Shown in pieces: positions 34,781 to 42,914 of a stretch of 64,000 nucleotides of DNA. This DNA is from JABDQA01 sp963824415 (lineage in GTDB: Bacteria > Desulfobacterota > Desulfobulbia > Desulfobulbales > Desulfocapsaceae), in NCBI GenBank assembly GCA_963824415.1, contig CAWGPM010000014.1, positions 248,001-312,000 of the forward strand, in the 5' to 3' direction. A program made the position numbers and the translations under genes. The notes under the pieces are model-generated. The model saw only the letters and a list, made by a program, of their open reading frames with translations, was not told the origin of the DNA and did no database searches. Position 1 is the stretch's first letter; each line of letters starts with the position of its first letter.

Positions 34781-35443
34781 ATGATCGTTGGGGAACAGAA
34801 ACCGTTTGAAGAAGTCTGGGAGATGGTCAAGGATCACAAGCAACTGACCGTTTACGGTTGTAATACCTGTGTTGCTGTTTGTCACCAGGGGGGAAACAAA
34901 GAAGCGGGGATTCTCGCTTCGCAGCTCAGGATGCGGGCCAGCCAGGACGAGGTCGATATCGAGATTGTCGACAGCGGCATCGAACGACAGTGTGAGCACG
35001 AGTTCTTTGAAAAGACCGAGGAACTTATCAGCAAATCGGAAGCGGTCCTCAGTCTGGCCTGCGGAATCGGGGTCCAGTTTATGGCCTCCAAATACCCGAG
35101 TACGCCAATATATCCGGCGCTCAATACCACCTTCCTGGGCGACGTTCCCGAAACCGGTCTGTTCACCGAAAAATGCCAGGCCTGCGGTGATTGCGTGCTT
35201 GGCGTGACCGGCGGGGTGTGTCCGGTGAGCCGCTGTGCCAAACGATTGTTTAATGGGCCCTGCGGGGGATCGACATCCGGCATGTGTGAGATTTCAAAGA
35301 ATACCGAATGTGCCTGGCAGCTCGTAATCGATCGATTGGAGGCTCTGGGCCGCCTGGATGACTATGAAAAAATTCAGCCGATAAAGGATTGGTCCAAAGA
35401 CCGGTCCGGCGGACCTCGTTCTTTTAAACTGGAGGACTTCTAA
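34781..35443 (+). CDS. metV: MetV-type zinc/iron-sulfur subunit of methylene-THF reductase
   Basis: 220-residue MetV family protein, the partner of MetF in acetogen-type methylenetetrahydrofolate reductase. The N-terminal part has CNTCVAVCHQGG and SLACGIG. The C-terminal Cys-rich part EKCQACGDCVLGVTGGVCP, SRCAKRLFNGPCGGS and GMCEI would bind iron-sulfur clusters or zinc. Its stop overlaps the metF start (TAATGG), so they are coupled. It stands between mvhD and metF. It probably transfers electrons from HdrA/MvhD to the MetF flavin. Confidence 0.92.
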   Translation: MIVGEQKPFEEVWEMVKDHKQLTVYGCNTCVAVCHQGGNKEAGILASQLRMRASQDEVDIEIVDSGIERQCEHEFFEKTEELISKSEAVLSLACGIGVQFMASKYPSTPIYPALNTTFLGDVPETGLFTEKCQACGDCVLGVTGGVCPVSRCAKRLFNGPCGGSTSGMCEISKNTECAWQLVIDRLEALGRLDDYEKIQPIKDWSKDRSGGPRSFKLEDF

Positions 35444-36378
35444 TGGGGGAAACGATTACCAGCAGTCGACTCGAGAAGGTCTTGAAGAGCGGACATCAGG
35501 CGGTTACCAGCGAGTGTGGTCCTCCCCGGTCAAGCGATCCGGCACACATCGTCGAAAAGGGTAAACTGATAAAGAACCATGTCGATTCGATCAACGTAAC
35601 TGATAACCAGACCTCGGTTACCAGGCTGTGCAGCCTGGCGGCCTGCATCCATTTGAAGCAGATGGGGCTGGATCCGGTGCTGCAGATGGTGGTCCGGGAC
35701 CGCAATCGAATCGCGCTGCAGAGCGATATTCTCGGCGCCGCGTCGTTTGGTATCAATAACGTGCTCTGCCTCTCGGGAGATCATCAGAGCTTCGGTGACA
35801 GTCCGCAGGCCTCGAATGTTTTCGACCTTGACTCGATGCAGCTGGTGCAGACGGTCAGGTACATGCGCGATGAGGGCAAATTTTTAAGCGGAGATGAGAT
35901 CAAGGTCCCGCCCAGCCTGTTTGTCGGTGCTGCGGCCAATCCGTTCGGCGACCCCTTTAAGATAAGGGTGCCGCGCTTGGCCAAGAAGGTCGCCGCAGGC
36001 GCTGAGTTTATCCAGACCCAGTGCATCTACAACCTCGACAAATTCGAGAAGTGGATGGAAGGTGTGCGGCAGCGGGGATTACACGAAAAGATCTATATTC
36101 TGGCCGGCATCACGCCGATGCGCTCGGTTGGTATGGCGCGCTATCTCCAGAAAAACGTTCCCGGCATGGATGTACCTGATGAGCTGATCGAGCGGATGAA
36201 AGGGGTGGATAAGAAGAAGCAGGCGGATGAAGGCATTACCATTGCCGTGGAATCAATCCAGCGTCTCAAGGAAGTTGAGGGTGTGGCCGGTTTCCATGTG
36301 ATGGCCATTGAATGGGAAGAAAAGGTACCCGAGATCGTCGAACGCTCAGGCCTCTACCCGAGACCAGAGATCGATTGA
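35443..36378 (+). CDS. metF: 5,10-Methylenetetrahydrofolate reductase
   Basis: 311-residue FMN/FAD-dependent TIM-barrel enzyme that converts methylene-THF to methyl-THF. It starts GETITSSRLEKVLKSG and has the catalytic-side SECGPPRSSD, LCLSGDHQSFGD, AANPFGDP and FIQTQCIYN segments typical of the family. It closes the hdrA-mvhD-metV-metF operon. In acetogens the same set forms a large complex; here the HdrBC partners are encoded 7-10 kb away on the opposite strand. Confidence 0.95.
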   Translation: MGETITSSRLEKVLKSGHQAVTSECGPPRSSDPAHIVEKGKLIKNHVDSINVTDNQTSVTRLCSLAACIHLKQMGLDPVLQMVVRDRNRIALQSDILGAASFGINNVLCLSGDHQSFGDSPQASNVFDLDSMQLVQTVRYMRDEGKFLSGDEIKVPPSLFVGAAANPFGDPFKIRVPRLAKKVAAGAEFIQTQCIYNLDKFEKWMEGVRQRGLHEKIYILAGITPMRSVGMARYLQKNVPGMDVPDELIERMKGVDKKKQADEGITIAVESIQRLKEVEGVAGFHVMAIEWEEKVPEIVERSGLYPRPEID

Positions 36379-36394
36379 TTCGCAATAACATCAA

Positions 36395-36652
36395 CCTGAA
36401 TATTTCACGAGTTGAGACGGCCTGCTAGCCGAGGAGACTTGGGGAAGGCTATATGCGTAATATGCCTTCCCAAAAAGCGACGCGGGATAGCAGGCCGTAT
36501 TGACTCGCCCGAAGGGTGGAAATGCTGTCTTTTCAGCACTGATTCTAAAGGGTACAAACGGTGTTGTTTGCATAATTGTGTAACTTTAGAACAAACTTTT
36601 GATATTGTTCAGATAGTAATAGTTTTCGTTGTTTTTCCATGAAATTTTCAGG
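36395..36652 (+). repeat. Dispersed structured repeat, copy 2 (full length)
   Basis: 258 bp, beginning CCTGAATATTTCACGAG and ending GAAATTTTCAGG. Outer arms 36408-36426 and 36489-36507 pair over 19 positions with two G-T pairs and one mismatch. Inside are CCGAG-GAGA-CTTGG (36429-36442) and GGGAAGGC/GCCTTCCC (36442-36449 with 36464-36471). Similarity to copy 1 continues to the 3' end (TTTTCGTTGTTTTTC). It follows metF by 16 bases, so it may lie in the metF 3' UTR. Confidence 0.75.
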
Positions 36653-36703
36653 CTAAGCAGGCCTTTCGTCTGTAAAAACAGGGCAAACGTATTCCAGAAA
36701 CAG

Positions 36704-36744
36704 AACGGGGCAGGACATGAATTTATGTCCTGCCCCGTTTTTTT
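36704..36744 (+). terminator. Intrinsic terminator, possibly bidirectional
   Basis: A perfect 15-bp hairpin (AACGGGGCAGGACAT, 36704-36718; loop GAATTT; arm 36725-36739) continues into seven T residues on the plus strand. It lies between metF (plus strand) and the end of the Fur-family gene (minus strand), so it can stop transcripts from both sides; the T-tract favours the plus direction. Confidence 0.85.
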
Positions 36745-36762
36745 ATGGTGTGCTGGTAGCGC

Positions 36763-37200
36763 TCAGTTGAGTGGAGCTTGCTCCCGGGTCTGTCGGCATT
36801 GTCGGCAGAGGCCGGAGAATTCGATGTGATGGCCCAGCACCTGGTAATCGGTTGCCGCAGCAGCCAGTTGATTGATCCTGGCCTGGACTTCAAGTTCGAT
36901 ATCGTCGACTTTGCCGCAACCCGAGCAGCGAATATGGTAATGCAGCTCAGTGGTGGCATCGAAACGCTTCTGGGTGCCGCCCACCTCCAATTTCATGATA
37001 AGCCCGTGTTCAGCCATCAGCTCGAGATTTCTATAAACGGTGCCAAGCCCGATTCTGGGCAGCCGCCTGCGCACCATGTCATATACTTCGTTGGCCGTAG
37101 GATGCGAGGTAACCTTTGATAATTCCTCGAGAATGATTTGGCGTTGAGGGGTCAGTCTCATCTGGGCAGTTGCTTCAGCGTGTTCTTCCAGGTGATTCAT
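36763..37200 (-). CDS. Fur family transcriptional regulator (PerR-like)
   Basis: 145-residue metal-dependent repressor. The N-terminal winged helix (MRLTPQRQIILEELS, then PRIGLGTVYRNLELMAEHG) contains the recognition helix. The dimerisation domain carries HYHIRCSGCGK and CRQCRQ, the two CxxC pairs that bind structural zinc. PerR-like identity is suggested by the TELHYHIRC motif but not proven; a peroxide or iron sensor role is possible. The ATG at 37200 gives a normal length. An imperfect palindrome 35-55 bases upstream may be its own operator. Confidence 0.88.
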   Translation of the reverse strand: MNHLEEHAEATAQMRLTPQRQIILEELSKVTSHPTANEVYDMVRRRLPRIGLGTVYRNLELMAEHGLIMKLEVGGTQKRFDATTELHYHIRCSGCGKVDDIELEVQARINQLAAAATDYQVLGHHIEFSGLCRQCRQTREQAPLN

Positions 37201-37233
37201 AAGCAGGTTCCTGTTCCAATGGTTACACGGATA

Positions 37234-37256
37234 GAATGTAATAATATTTCTCATTC
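37234..37256. promoter_or_regulatory. Possible Fur/PerR operator upstream of the Fur-family gene
   Basis: An imperfect 23-bp palindrome with outer arms GAATG and CATTC and inner AATAATATT lies 34 bases before the start codon. Its AT-rich, 7-1-7-like layout resembles Fur-family operators and would fit autoregulation. Not tested against other sites. Confidence 0.35.
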
Positions 37257-37427
37257 CCATACTATGGCTGGGCAAATATTACAATATAAAATTCAGTCAA
37301 AGGTTAACGATAGCAGGGAGTTGGCGTTAAGGCAGAAGAACCTGCCGGCCGCTGGTAGTAAAATACGCGCTATTTGAGCCGGCATCAACTCTGATTCATC
37401 CGGGCTCGGAGGCAATCCCCACTTGGA

Positions 37428-38714
37428 TCAGGGAGACAGGCAGGGGTTGAAATAGCCGAAGCGCAGGTGGTCAAATTCTTTTTGTATCATCGCAAGCCAG
37501 CTGCGTATTCCATAGAACGGCTGGCCGGTTTCAGACTTGATTGTGGTCAGATACCAGCGTGGATCGATATTGAGATTGCGCAGTTGAATATAATCGGGCC
37601 TGGTTTGTTCGATCAACCTGCAGAGCGCCGCAGTTTCTGCGTGGGAATCGGTAAAACCCGGTAAAATGAAATAGTTCAGCGAGACAAAGCCGCCGCAGCC
37701 TTTCATCGCGCGGATCGAATCCAGCACATCTTCGAATTGATAGTGGCTGGGGCGATAATATCGGTGGTAATAAATTTTCTGGGCGGAGTTCAGGCTGACC
37801 CTGATCGAATCGAGCCCGCGCTGGGCAAGACGCTGAACCGCCTGGGGCAGGCTCGCATTCGAATTAAGGTTGATGGTGCCTTTCTGCGTATGGTGGCGGA
37901 TTTTTGCAATGGCGGATTCAAGCAGCGGGGCCTGCAACAGCGGCTCACCTTCGCAGCCCTGTCCGAAACTGACCACCGGGGCTTCGGCCAATTCGAGGTG
38001 GTTGACGGCTATCTCGGCTATCTCACTGACTTTCGGGACAAAGGTTATGCGATCCTGGGTTGACGGACAGCTCTGTGCAGGCTGCAGAGAGATGCACCCG
38101 AGACAGCGGGCGTTGCAGGTTGGGGACGTCGGCAAAGGGGCCTCCCAGCGGCCCAGAAAATAGTTTCTGGCGGCCGGGCAGTGATAGGTCAGACAGCATT
38201 TTCCAAGGTGCTGAATGAGCCGGTTATGGCGATTTTTCTTGAGTGCCTCTGTCGTCTTGCGGGAAATTACGGACTGTTTGAACAGGCCGAAATCCTGGCG
38301 CGAATCGGGATCGCTTCTGAACCCGGCAACCCAGAACCTGCCATCGTACCAGCCCACGGCGGTGTAGGCAAAAAGGGGCAGCAACTGAGTCTTTTCTTTT
38401 TCCTGATAGGCCGCGGAATAGATCGCCGTGTGGGCCGGTGCCATGAAGGCCGCCACAGCCTGCACCCGCTTCCCAGGATCAGCTGGATCGTCAGTAAAGA
38501 GAAGTGCTTCACCACTGTGGTGATCGATGCCGACCGGCAGGCGGTCGGGCAGGGTAAAGAGTTCGCTGCCTGCCGGCAGCTCGATGAGATCTTCTAATTC
38601 CGGTTTCAGATAGGCGCCATGGGCCATACCGGCCATGGCGAGATCGGGGAAATCGCAAATGTTGCCTGACTCGTCCGCATAGACAAGAGCAGGCAGGACA
38701 TCGGGGTGAATCAC
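37428..38714 (-). CDS. Radical SAM protein, unknown substrate
   Basis: 428 residues. A 190-residue N-terminal domain precedes the CxxxCxxC site C200-NAR-C204-LG-C207. The barrel then has VVSFGQGCEGEPLLQ and LDSIRVSLNSAQKIYYHRYY. The N-terminal domain also contains C173, C174 and C179, which may bind a second cluster or zinc. It belongs with the next small gene upstream, whose stop overlaps its start. Conserved function unknown. Confidence 0.8.
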   Translation of the reverse strand: MIHPDVLPALVYADESGNICDFPDLAMAGMAHGAYLKPELEDLIELPAGSELFTLPDRLPVGIDHHSGEALLFTDDPADPGKRVQAVAAFMAPAHTAIYSAAYQEKEKTQLLPLFAYTAVGWYDGRFWVAGFRSDPDSRQDFGLFKQSVISRKTTEALKKNRHNRLIQHLGKCCLTYHCPAARNYFLGRWEAPLPTSPTCNARCLGCISLQPAQSCPSTQDRITFVPKVSEIAEIAVNHLELAEAPVVSFGQGCEGEPLLQAPLLESAIAKIRHHTQKGTINLNSNASLPQAVQRLAQRGLDSIRVSLNSAQKIYYHRYYRPSHYQFEDVLDSIRAMKGCGGFVSLNYFILPGFTDSHAETAALCRLIEQTRPDYIQLRNLNIDPRWYLTTIKSETGQPFYGIRSWLAMIQKEFDHLRFGYFNPCLSP

Positions 38715-39136
38715 TTGGGTCTGAGCGCTTTGGTAATCGAATCGACGGCCCGGTAAATGTCGATATCCTCGCCAAAGATATCCTGAATGTCTTTGTGTTC
38801 GATCAGATCTTCAACGATGTACTGGGTCAGATAGAGTGAAACGATGTTTGGGTCCTGTACCAGGGTGCGCACCGGCGCCAGTTTCATCTGCAGGTCGAAT
38901 TCTTCTATCAGATGCAGCGATTTAAGCTGGTTTTCAAGCGCCGTGCGAATGGACTCCACCGAGGTGGTTTCTATAATGTTGCGGTCCATGAGGCGCTGAC
39001 AGAGCCTGGTTGCCAGAAGCTCGGCATGGTCCCTGGCGAAGGTGAACATCTTTCTGCGTTCCTGCTCCCGCTTCCTGTCAATGGCCCGAACCGCCTTGTC
39101 GGTGGCGCGGTTTGGGTTAACATGTATCTTGGCCAT
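38711..39136 (-). CDS. Conserved-looking helical protein, unknown function
   Basis: 141 residues, with a good ribosome binding site (GGGAGA) before the ATG at 39136. It is basic at the N-terminus (AIDRKREQERRK) and then strongly helical, with no cysteine-rich, membrane or nucleotide-binding motif. Its stop overlaps the radical SAM start (ATGA), so the two are an operon and may act together. A longer frame to 39241 exists but is not supported. Family not recognised. Confidence 0.65.
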   Translation of the reverse strand: MAKIHVNPNRATDKAVRAIDRKREQERRKMFTFARDHAELLATRLCQRLMDRNIIETTSVESIRTALENQLKSLHLIEEFDLQMKLAPVRTLVQDPNIVSLYLTQYIVEDLIEHKDIQDIFGEDIDIYRAVDSITKALRPK

Positions 39137-39361
39137 GTGTATCTCCCGGGTAGAACCCGATTCAAGCACCGCACACTGTGCTGGGCCGCATGGAGACCGG
39201 GGACTGGCGGGATAGAGCCATGCATGACGATCCCCCGGCACCTTTCAAATACCCATCCAGTATTCATCCAGCAAAATAAGACACGGTGCGCTATTGTCTG
39301 TTTTTACAGTATTACTCTATACCGAAATAGTAAATATCACTAGAACAAAGTACAGCGGAAA
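39137..39361. other. Upstream region of the 141-aa gene
   Basis: About 225 bases. AT-rich from 39270 on. It probably holds the promoter of the minus-strand operon. No repeat, hairpin or RNA gene was recognised. Confidence 0.3.
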
Positions 39362-39598
39362 ATGGCGATCGAGGATGAATCTTCTCGGAACATTTATTCG
39401 GTGCTCCCCCCGGGTTCGATCGGCGATGAAAATTTACTTAGAGGCTGGCTTTACTTACAAAATATTGGAGCAGATCAGCCCAACCAGCTGGAGATTGAAA
39501 AGTGGAGGAGCATCTGTGCTGGATCCGGCTCAATCTGCTGGCAACCGGCCGTGATGGAAATATCTGGATTGGACAAAATAGTTCTTGTATTTGATTAA
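39362..39598 (+). CDS. Doubtful small open frame (78 aa)
   Basis: ATG at 39362 with a weak GCGGAA upstream. The predicted protein (MAIEDESSRNIYSVLPPG...) is acidic with three Trp and two Cys. No signal peptide, membrane segment or known motif. Codon use is less GC-rich than in neighbouring genes. It may be a real small protein or chance; I give it only because the surrounding 700 bases hold no other gene. Confidence 0.25.
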   Translation: MAIEDESSRNIYSVLPPGSIGDENLLRGWLYLQNIGADQPNQLEIEKWRSICAGSGSICWQPAVMEISGLDKIVLVFD

Positions 39599-39837
39599 TA
39601 TTCCTCTATACTTAGTGGATAGAGAAACCTTGTATGCGCAAAAGATTTTATTTTTAAAAATAGTTTTAATAACAGACAATTAGATACACTTTTAAGCATA
39701 CCTGTCTTGTCCTAACAAATTTTTCCGTTCCGGGAGGGGGAGGATTTTAACAACATAACAGATAAATAGACATGTAGAAAAAATGTAGAAAAACATAAAT
39801 GTTGCCATCAATTCCTTTATTTTAGGAGGTTTATAAA
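39599..39837. other. AT-rich leader region of the pal operon
   Basis: 240 bases of AT-rich DNA before the pal start. A short direct repeat of ATGTAGAAAAA occurs at about 39770-39794. The AGGAGG ribosome binding site of pal is at its end. A promoter is expected; no exact box is convincing. Confidence 0.3.
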
Positions 39838-40356
39838 ATGTTTAAAAAAATTCAGGCATTGCTGCCTGTGCTGGTGATCCTGAGTCTTGTTTTTATGTCA
39901 GGTTGTGCGAAAAAGGATAAAGCGACCGATGAAATGGTAAAACCGTCTACCGACAGCGCGGCGATGGGCAAGGAGGAGTCGCTTGAGTCAGAGCCTATCG
40001 GTATTTCTGAGGGCCGAACCTCCGAGGGAATGCTGCCGGTCTATTTCGATTTTGATTCTTCAGATATACGCCAGGACCAGGTTTCCAGGATCGAGGGCAA
40101 TGGCGATTTCCTGAAAGCCAAGATGGACACGAACATCCGTATCGAGGGTAATACCGACCCGCGTGGCACCAATGAATACAATATGGCGCTTGGTGAGCGA
40201 CGAGCGCAGAGCGCGAAAAAATATCTGGTGAATCTTGGCGTCGACGAAGCACGTCTGAGCACCGTCAGTTTCGGCGAGGAACGGCTGCTGATGCACGGGC
40301 ATGACGAATTGTCCTGGGCTCAGAACCGTCGCGCCGATTTTGTGATCGTTGAATAA
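39838..40356 (+). CDS. pal: Peptidoglycan-associated lipoprotein, OmpA-like
   Basis: 172 residues. Lipoprotein signal MFKKIQALLPVLVILSLVF then MSGC, so Cys is the lipidated residue. The C-terminal OmpA-like peptidoglycan-binding domain has YFDFDSSDIR and the signature RIEGNTDPRGTNEYNMALGE with the NxxLGxRRA core. Located before skp and after an AT-rich leader, separated by a short terminator-like hairpin. Likely part of envelope anchoring in the Tol-Pal style, although no tolB is next to it. Confidence 0.9.
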   Translation: MFKKIQALLPVLVILSLVFMSGCAKKDKATDEMVKPSTDSAAMGKEESLESEPIGISEGRTSEGMLPVYFDFDSSDIRQDQVSRIEGNGDFLKAKMDTNIRIEGNTDPRGTNEYNMALGERRAQSAKKYLVNLGVDEARLSTVSFGEERLLMHGHDELSWAQNRRADFVIVE

Positions 40357-40385
40357 GCAGCTGCGTCAAATTTCATTTATATGCA

Positions 40386-40416
40386 CATGCGGGCCTTTAC
40401 GGCCCGCATGTCTTTT
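40386..40416 (+). terminator. Hairpin between pal and skp
   Basis: CATGCGGGCC-TTTAC-GGCCCGCATG is a perfect 10-bp hairpin followed by TCTTTT. It ends pal transcripts at least in part; skp starts 14 bases later, so some read-through must feed skp. Confidence 0.75.
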
Positions 40417-40429
40417 CCAGGGAGTTGTT

Positions 40430-40957
40430 ATGCGTAACAGAGGTTTCGTTGCGGTTTTCTGCGCGGTAGCCGTTTTTGTCTTTTCAGCCGGCCTGGCTTC
40501 GGCGGCCGAGATGAAGGTAGGCGTGATGAATGTTCAGAAGGTTCTGATCGAATCAGTTTCCGGTAAAGCCGCCAAGGTCAAATTTGATGAGAAGATGAAA
40601 GAACTCCAGTCGAAATTCAAGGCGGAGGAAGAGGAGCTGGCGGCAATGCAGCAGGAGATCGAGAAGAAGAGTTCAGCCTGGAGCGAGGAGACCAAGCAGG
40701 TTAAAATCAGGGATTTTCAGAAAAAAAGGCGTGAGCTGCAGGAGAAATCCGAAGATGCCCGGTTCGAGTTAAAGACGCTTCAGGATAAGGAGCTCGCACC
40801 AATTCTCAAAGCACTTGAAGGAATAGTGGGTGATTTCGGCAGGAATAACGGCTACACGCTGATTCTCGATTCGAAAAACGGGGTGATCTTCTTCGACCAG
40901 ACCGTGGACATTTCCGATCTGCTTGTCAAAGAGCTGGATACTGCGATGGGCCAATAG
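40430..40957 (+). CDS. skp: OmpH/Skp family periplasmic chaperone
   Basis: 175 residues with a signal peptide (MRNRGFVAVFCAVAVFVFS... ASA). The OmpH/Skp body starts KVGVMNVQKVLIES, followed by a long coiled coil (KMKELQSKFKAEEEELAAM) and a beta ending YTLILDSKNGVIFFD. It would hold unfolded outer-membrane proteins in the periplasm. The ATG at 40430 with GGGAG upstream is used, rather than the frame opening inside pal. A terminator follows. Confidence 0.9.
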   Translation: MRNRGFVAVFCAVAVFVFSAGLASAAEMKVGVMNVQKVLIESVSGKAAKVKFDEKMKELQSKFKAEEEELAAMQQEIEKKSSAWSEETKQVKIRDFQKKRRELQEKSEDARFELKTLQDKELAPILKALEGIVGDFGRNNGYTLILDSKNGVIFFDQTVDISDLLVKELDTAMGQ

Positions 40958-40997
40958 GGAACTGTCCCGTCACCTCTTTCAGATACGTTGGCTCAGG

Positions 40998-41032
40998 CGA
41001 TGCACGGGGAGTTCCCGTGCATCGTTTTTTTT
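40998..41032 (+). terminator. Intrinsic terminator after skp
   Basis: CGATGCACGGG-GAGTT-CCCGTGCATCG is an 11-bp perfect stem (40998-41008 with 41014-41024) followed by eight T residues. It ends the pal-skp transcript. Confidence 0.92.
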
Positions 41033-41088
41033 ATTTGCGTTGATAATCTGTTTTCTGCCATTGATCCGTTCTCTTGAGGAAGAGCAAA

Positions 41089-41970
41089 ATGAGCCTGAAA
41101 AGTATGACCGGTTACGGCCGGGCTGAGGCTGAGCATCACGGCAGGGTCTGGTCGGTTGAAGTAAGAAGCGTCAACAATCGCTTTCTCGATGCCAAGATCA
41201 AGTTGCCGCGCAACTATGGCTCCCTGGAAGATACGATCAGAAAAAAAATTACCAGCTGTCATATGCGCGGTCGGGTCGATCTGAATCTTTCCGTTTCAGG
41301 TGATTTCTCCGATCTGGTGCGCATCGGCGTCGATTTCCAACTGGCCAGAAGCTATCGCAGAAGTTTGCTTGAGTTGGCCAGAGAACTCGATATCGAAGGT
41401 CAGCCCGATCTGCCAATGCTGGTCGGTCTTCCCGATGTGATAACCCGGGAGCAGCAGGTCGAAGATCTGGACCAGGTCTGGCCTCGCCTGGAACCGCTTA
41501 TTGAGGATGCCCTGGGCCAGTGTCTGGCAATGCGGTCCACCGAGGCCGAGGCGCTGGTGCGGGATTTGACGGAACGGCTGGATCTGTTTGGTCGGGTTCT
41601 CGATGAAATCGAGCAGAACATCGAGCCGCTCCTGCAGCAGCGCCAGCAAGCGATGCAGGAGCGGCTGCAGAAACTGCTGGCCACCATAGAGCTGGATCCG
41701 GTTCGGCTGGCCCAGGAAGTGGCCGTGCTGGCGGACAAGTCAGATGTAACCGAGGAACTGGTCCGCCTGCGCAGCCATATGGACCAGTTTGCAGGGCTGC
41801 TCGAATCTACCGAGCCGGTGGGGCGTAAACTCGATTTTCTGATCCAGGAATTTCTGCGTGAAGTCAATACCATCGGTTCGAAGATAAACGATGCCGAGAC
41901 CGCCCATAAAACGGTGACCCTGAAGAGCGAACTTGAGAAAATGCGCGAACAGGTACAAAATATAGAATAA
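41089..41970 (+). CDS. yicC: YicC/YloC family endoribonuclease
   Basis: 293 residues, starting MSLKSMTGYGRAE, which is the canonical YicC N-terminus. It has SVEVRSVNNRFLD and the C-terminal DUF1732-like segment with EFLREVNTIGSKI near the end. It fits the family of stress-related endoribonucleases. Start has GAGGAAG upstream. It begins the conserved yicC-remA-gmk string. Confidence 0.92.
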   Translation: MSLKSMTGYGRAEAEHHGRVWSVEVRSVNNRFLDAKIKLPRNYGSLEDTIRKKITSCHMRGRVDLNLSVSGDFSDLVRIGVDFQLARSYRRSLLELARELDIEGQPDLPMLVGLPDVITREQQVEDLDQVWPRLEPLIEDALGQCLAMRSTEAEALVRDLTERLDLFGRVLDEIEQNIEPLLQQRQQAMQERLQKLLATIELDPVRLAQEVAVLADKSDVTEELVRLRSHMDQFAGLLESTEPVGRKLDFLIQEFLREVNTIGSKINDAETAHKTVTLKSELEKMREQVQNIE

Positions 41971-42006
41971 GTCAGAAGCTTAACCACTACCTCCCGCCCT
42001 ATCGCT

Positions 42007-42306
42007 ATGCAGCTACTCAATATCGGGTATGGCAACACCGTGATGGTGAACCGCGTAGTCGCGGTCATTAACACCGGCTCGGCCCCGGCCAGAAAACTCA
42101 AGGAACTGGCCAAACAGTCCCAGCGCCTGATCGACGTGACCGAGGGCAGACGCACCCGCTCAATCATTATCACCGACTCTAACCATGTGATTCTCTCTTC
42201 AGTGCAGCCGGACACCATTGCACAACGGATGTCGGCACTACAGACCGGTCATCACCTTAACGAGCTCAAGGATGGTTTTAAGGCAGAGGAGAGCGAGTGG
42301 ATATGA
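42007..42306 (+). CDS. remA: RemA/DUF370 family regulator
   Basis: 99 residues. LNIGYGNTVMVNRVVAVI and RRTRSIIITDSNHVILSSVQPDTIAQR are the family hallmarks. In Bacillus RemA is a DNA-binding regulator of matrix genes; in Desulfobacterota and others the gene normally precedes gmk, as here. It overlaps the start of gmk. No clear ribosome binding site upstream of the ATG at 42007. A GTG further in has no support. Confidence 0.9.
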   Translation: MQLLNIGYGNTVMVNRVVAVINTGSAPARKLKELAKQSQRLIDVTEGRRTRSIIITDSNHVILSSVQPDTIAQRMSALQTGHHLNELKDGFKAEESEWI

Positions 42307-42914
42307 GCGGCATGTTGATTATCGTCTCGGCTCCTTCCGGAACCGGCAAGACGACCGTTCTGCAGGAAACCATGCAGCAGGTCGAACGCCTGGTCTTCTC
42401 AGTATCGCACACCACCAGGCAACCTCGACCGGGCGAGCAGGACGGCAGGGATTATTTTTTTGTCTCAAAGCAGCAATTCGAAGAGATGATAAAAAACAAT
42501 GGCTTTCTCGAGTGGGCCCTGGTGCACGACAATTACTACGGTACCGCACTGGCGTCGTTGAGAGCCGGCCTTGATGCGGGTTTTGATATGGTCCTCGATA
42601 TCGATGTGCAGGGTGCCGAAATCGTCAGGCAGCAGAGTCGTTTGGAGACTATCGATATATTCATCGCTCCGCCAGATCAGGCTGAACTTGAAAAACGTCT
42701 GCGCAGGCGGGGCACCGAAGACGAGCAAACTATTCTCAAACGGCTGGCCAACGCCGTTGAAGAGATGAATCAGTGCTCCAAATATGAGTATCTGATCGTC
42801 AACGACAGCGTTGAGAACGCGGTGACCATGCTCAGTGGGATCATTTATGCCGAGCGGGCCAGAAAGAGAAGGGCGCTCGATGGAACGCTGCTGCTGGCGG
42901 CGACCATTAGATGA
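42297..42914 (+). CDS. gmk: Guanylate kinase
   Basis: 205-residue enzyme phosphorylating GMP to GDP. Walker A SAPSGTGKTT near residue 11, the GMP-binding SHTTRQPRPGEQDGRDYFF and the IDVQGAE segment are all present. The GTG at 42297 is used because AGGAG lies five bases upstream; an in-frame ATG at 42303 is close. It overlaps remA and, by four bases, rlmB. Confidence 0.95.
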   Translation: MDMSGMLIIVSAPSGTGKTTVLQETMQQVERLVFSVSHTTRQPRPGEQDGRDYFFVSKQQFEEMIKNNGFLEWALVHDNYYGTALASLRAGLDAGFDMVLDIDVQGAEIVRQQSRLETIDIFIAPPDQAELEKRLRRRGTEDEQTILKRLANAVEEMNQCSKYEYLIVNDSVENAVTMLSGIIYAERARKRRALDGTLLLAATIR

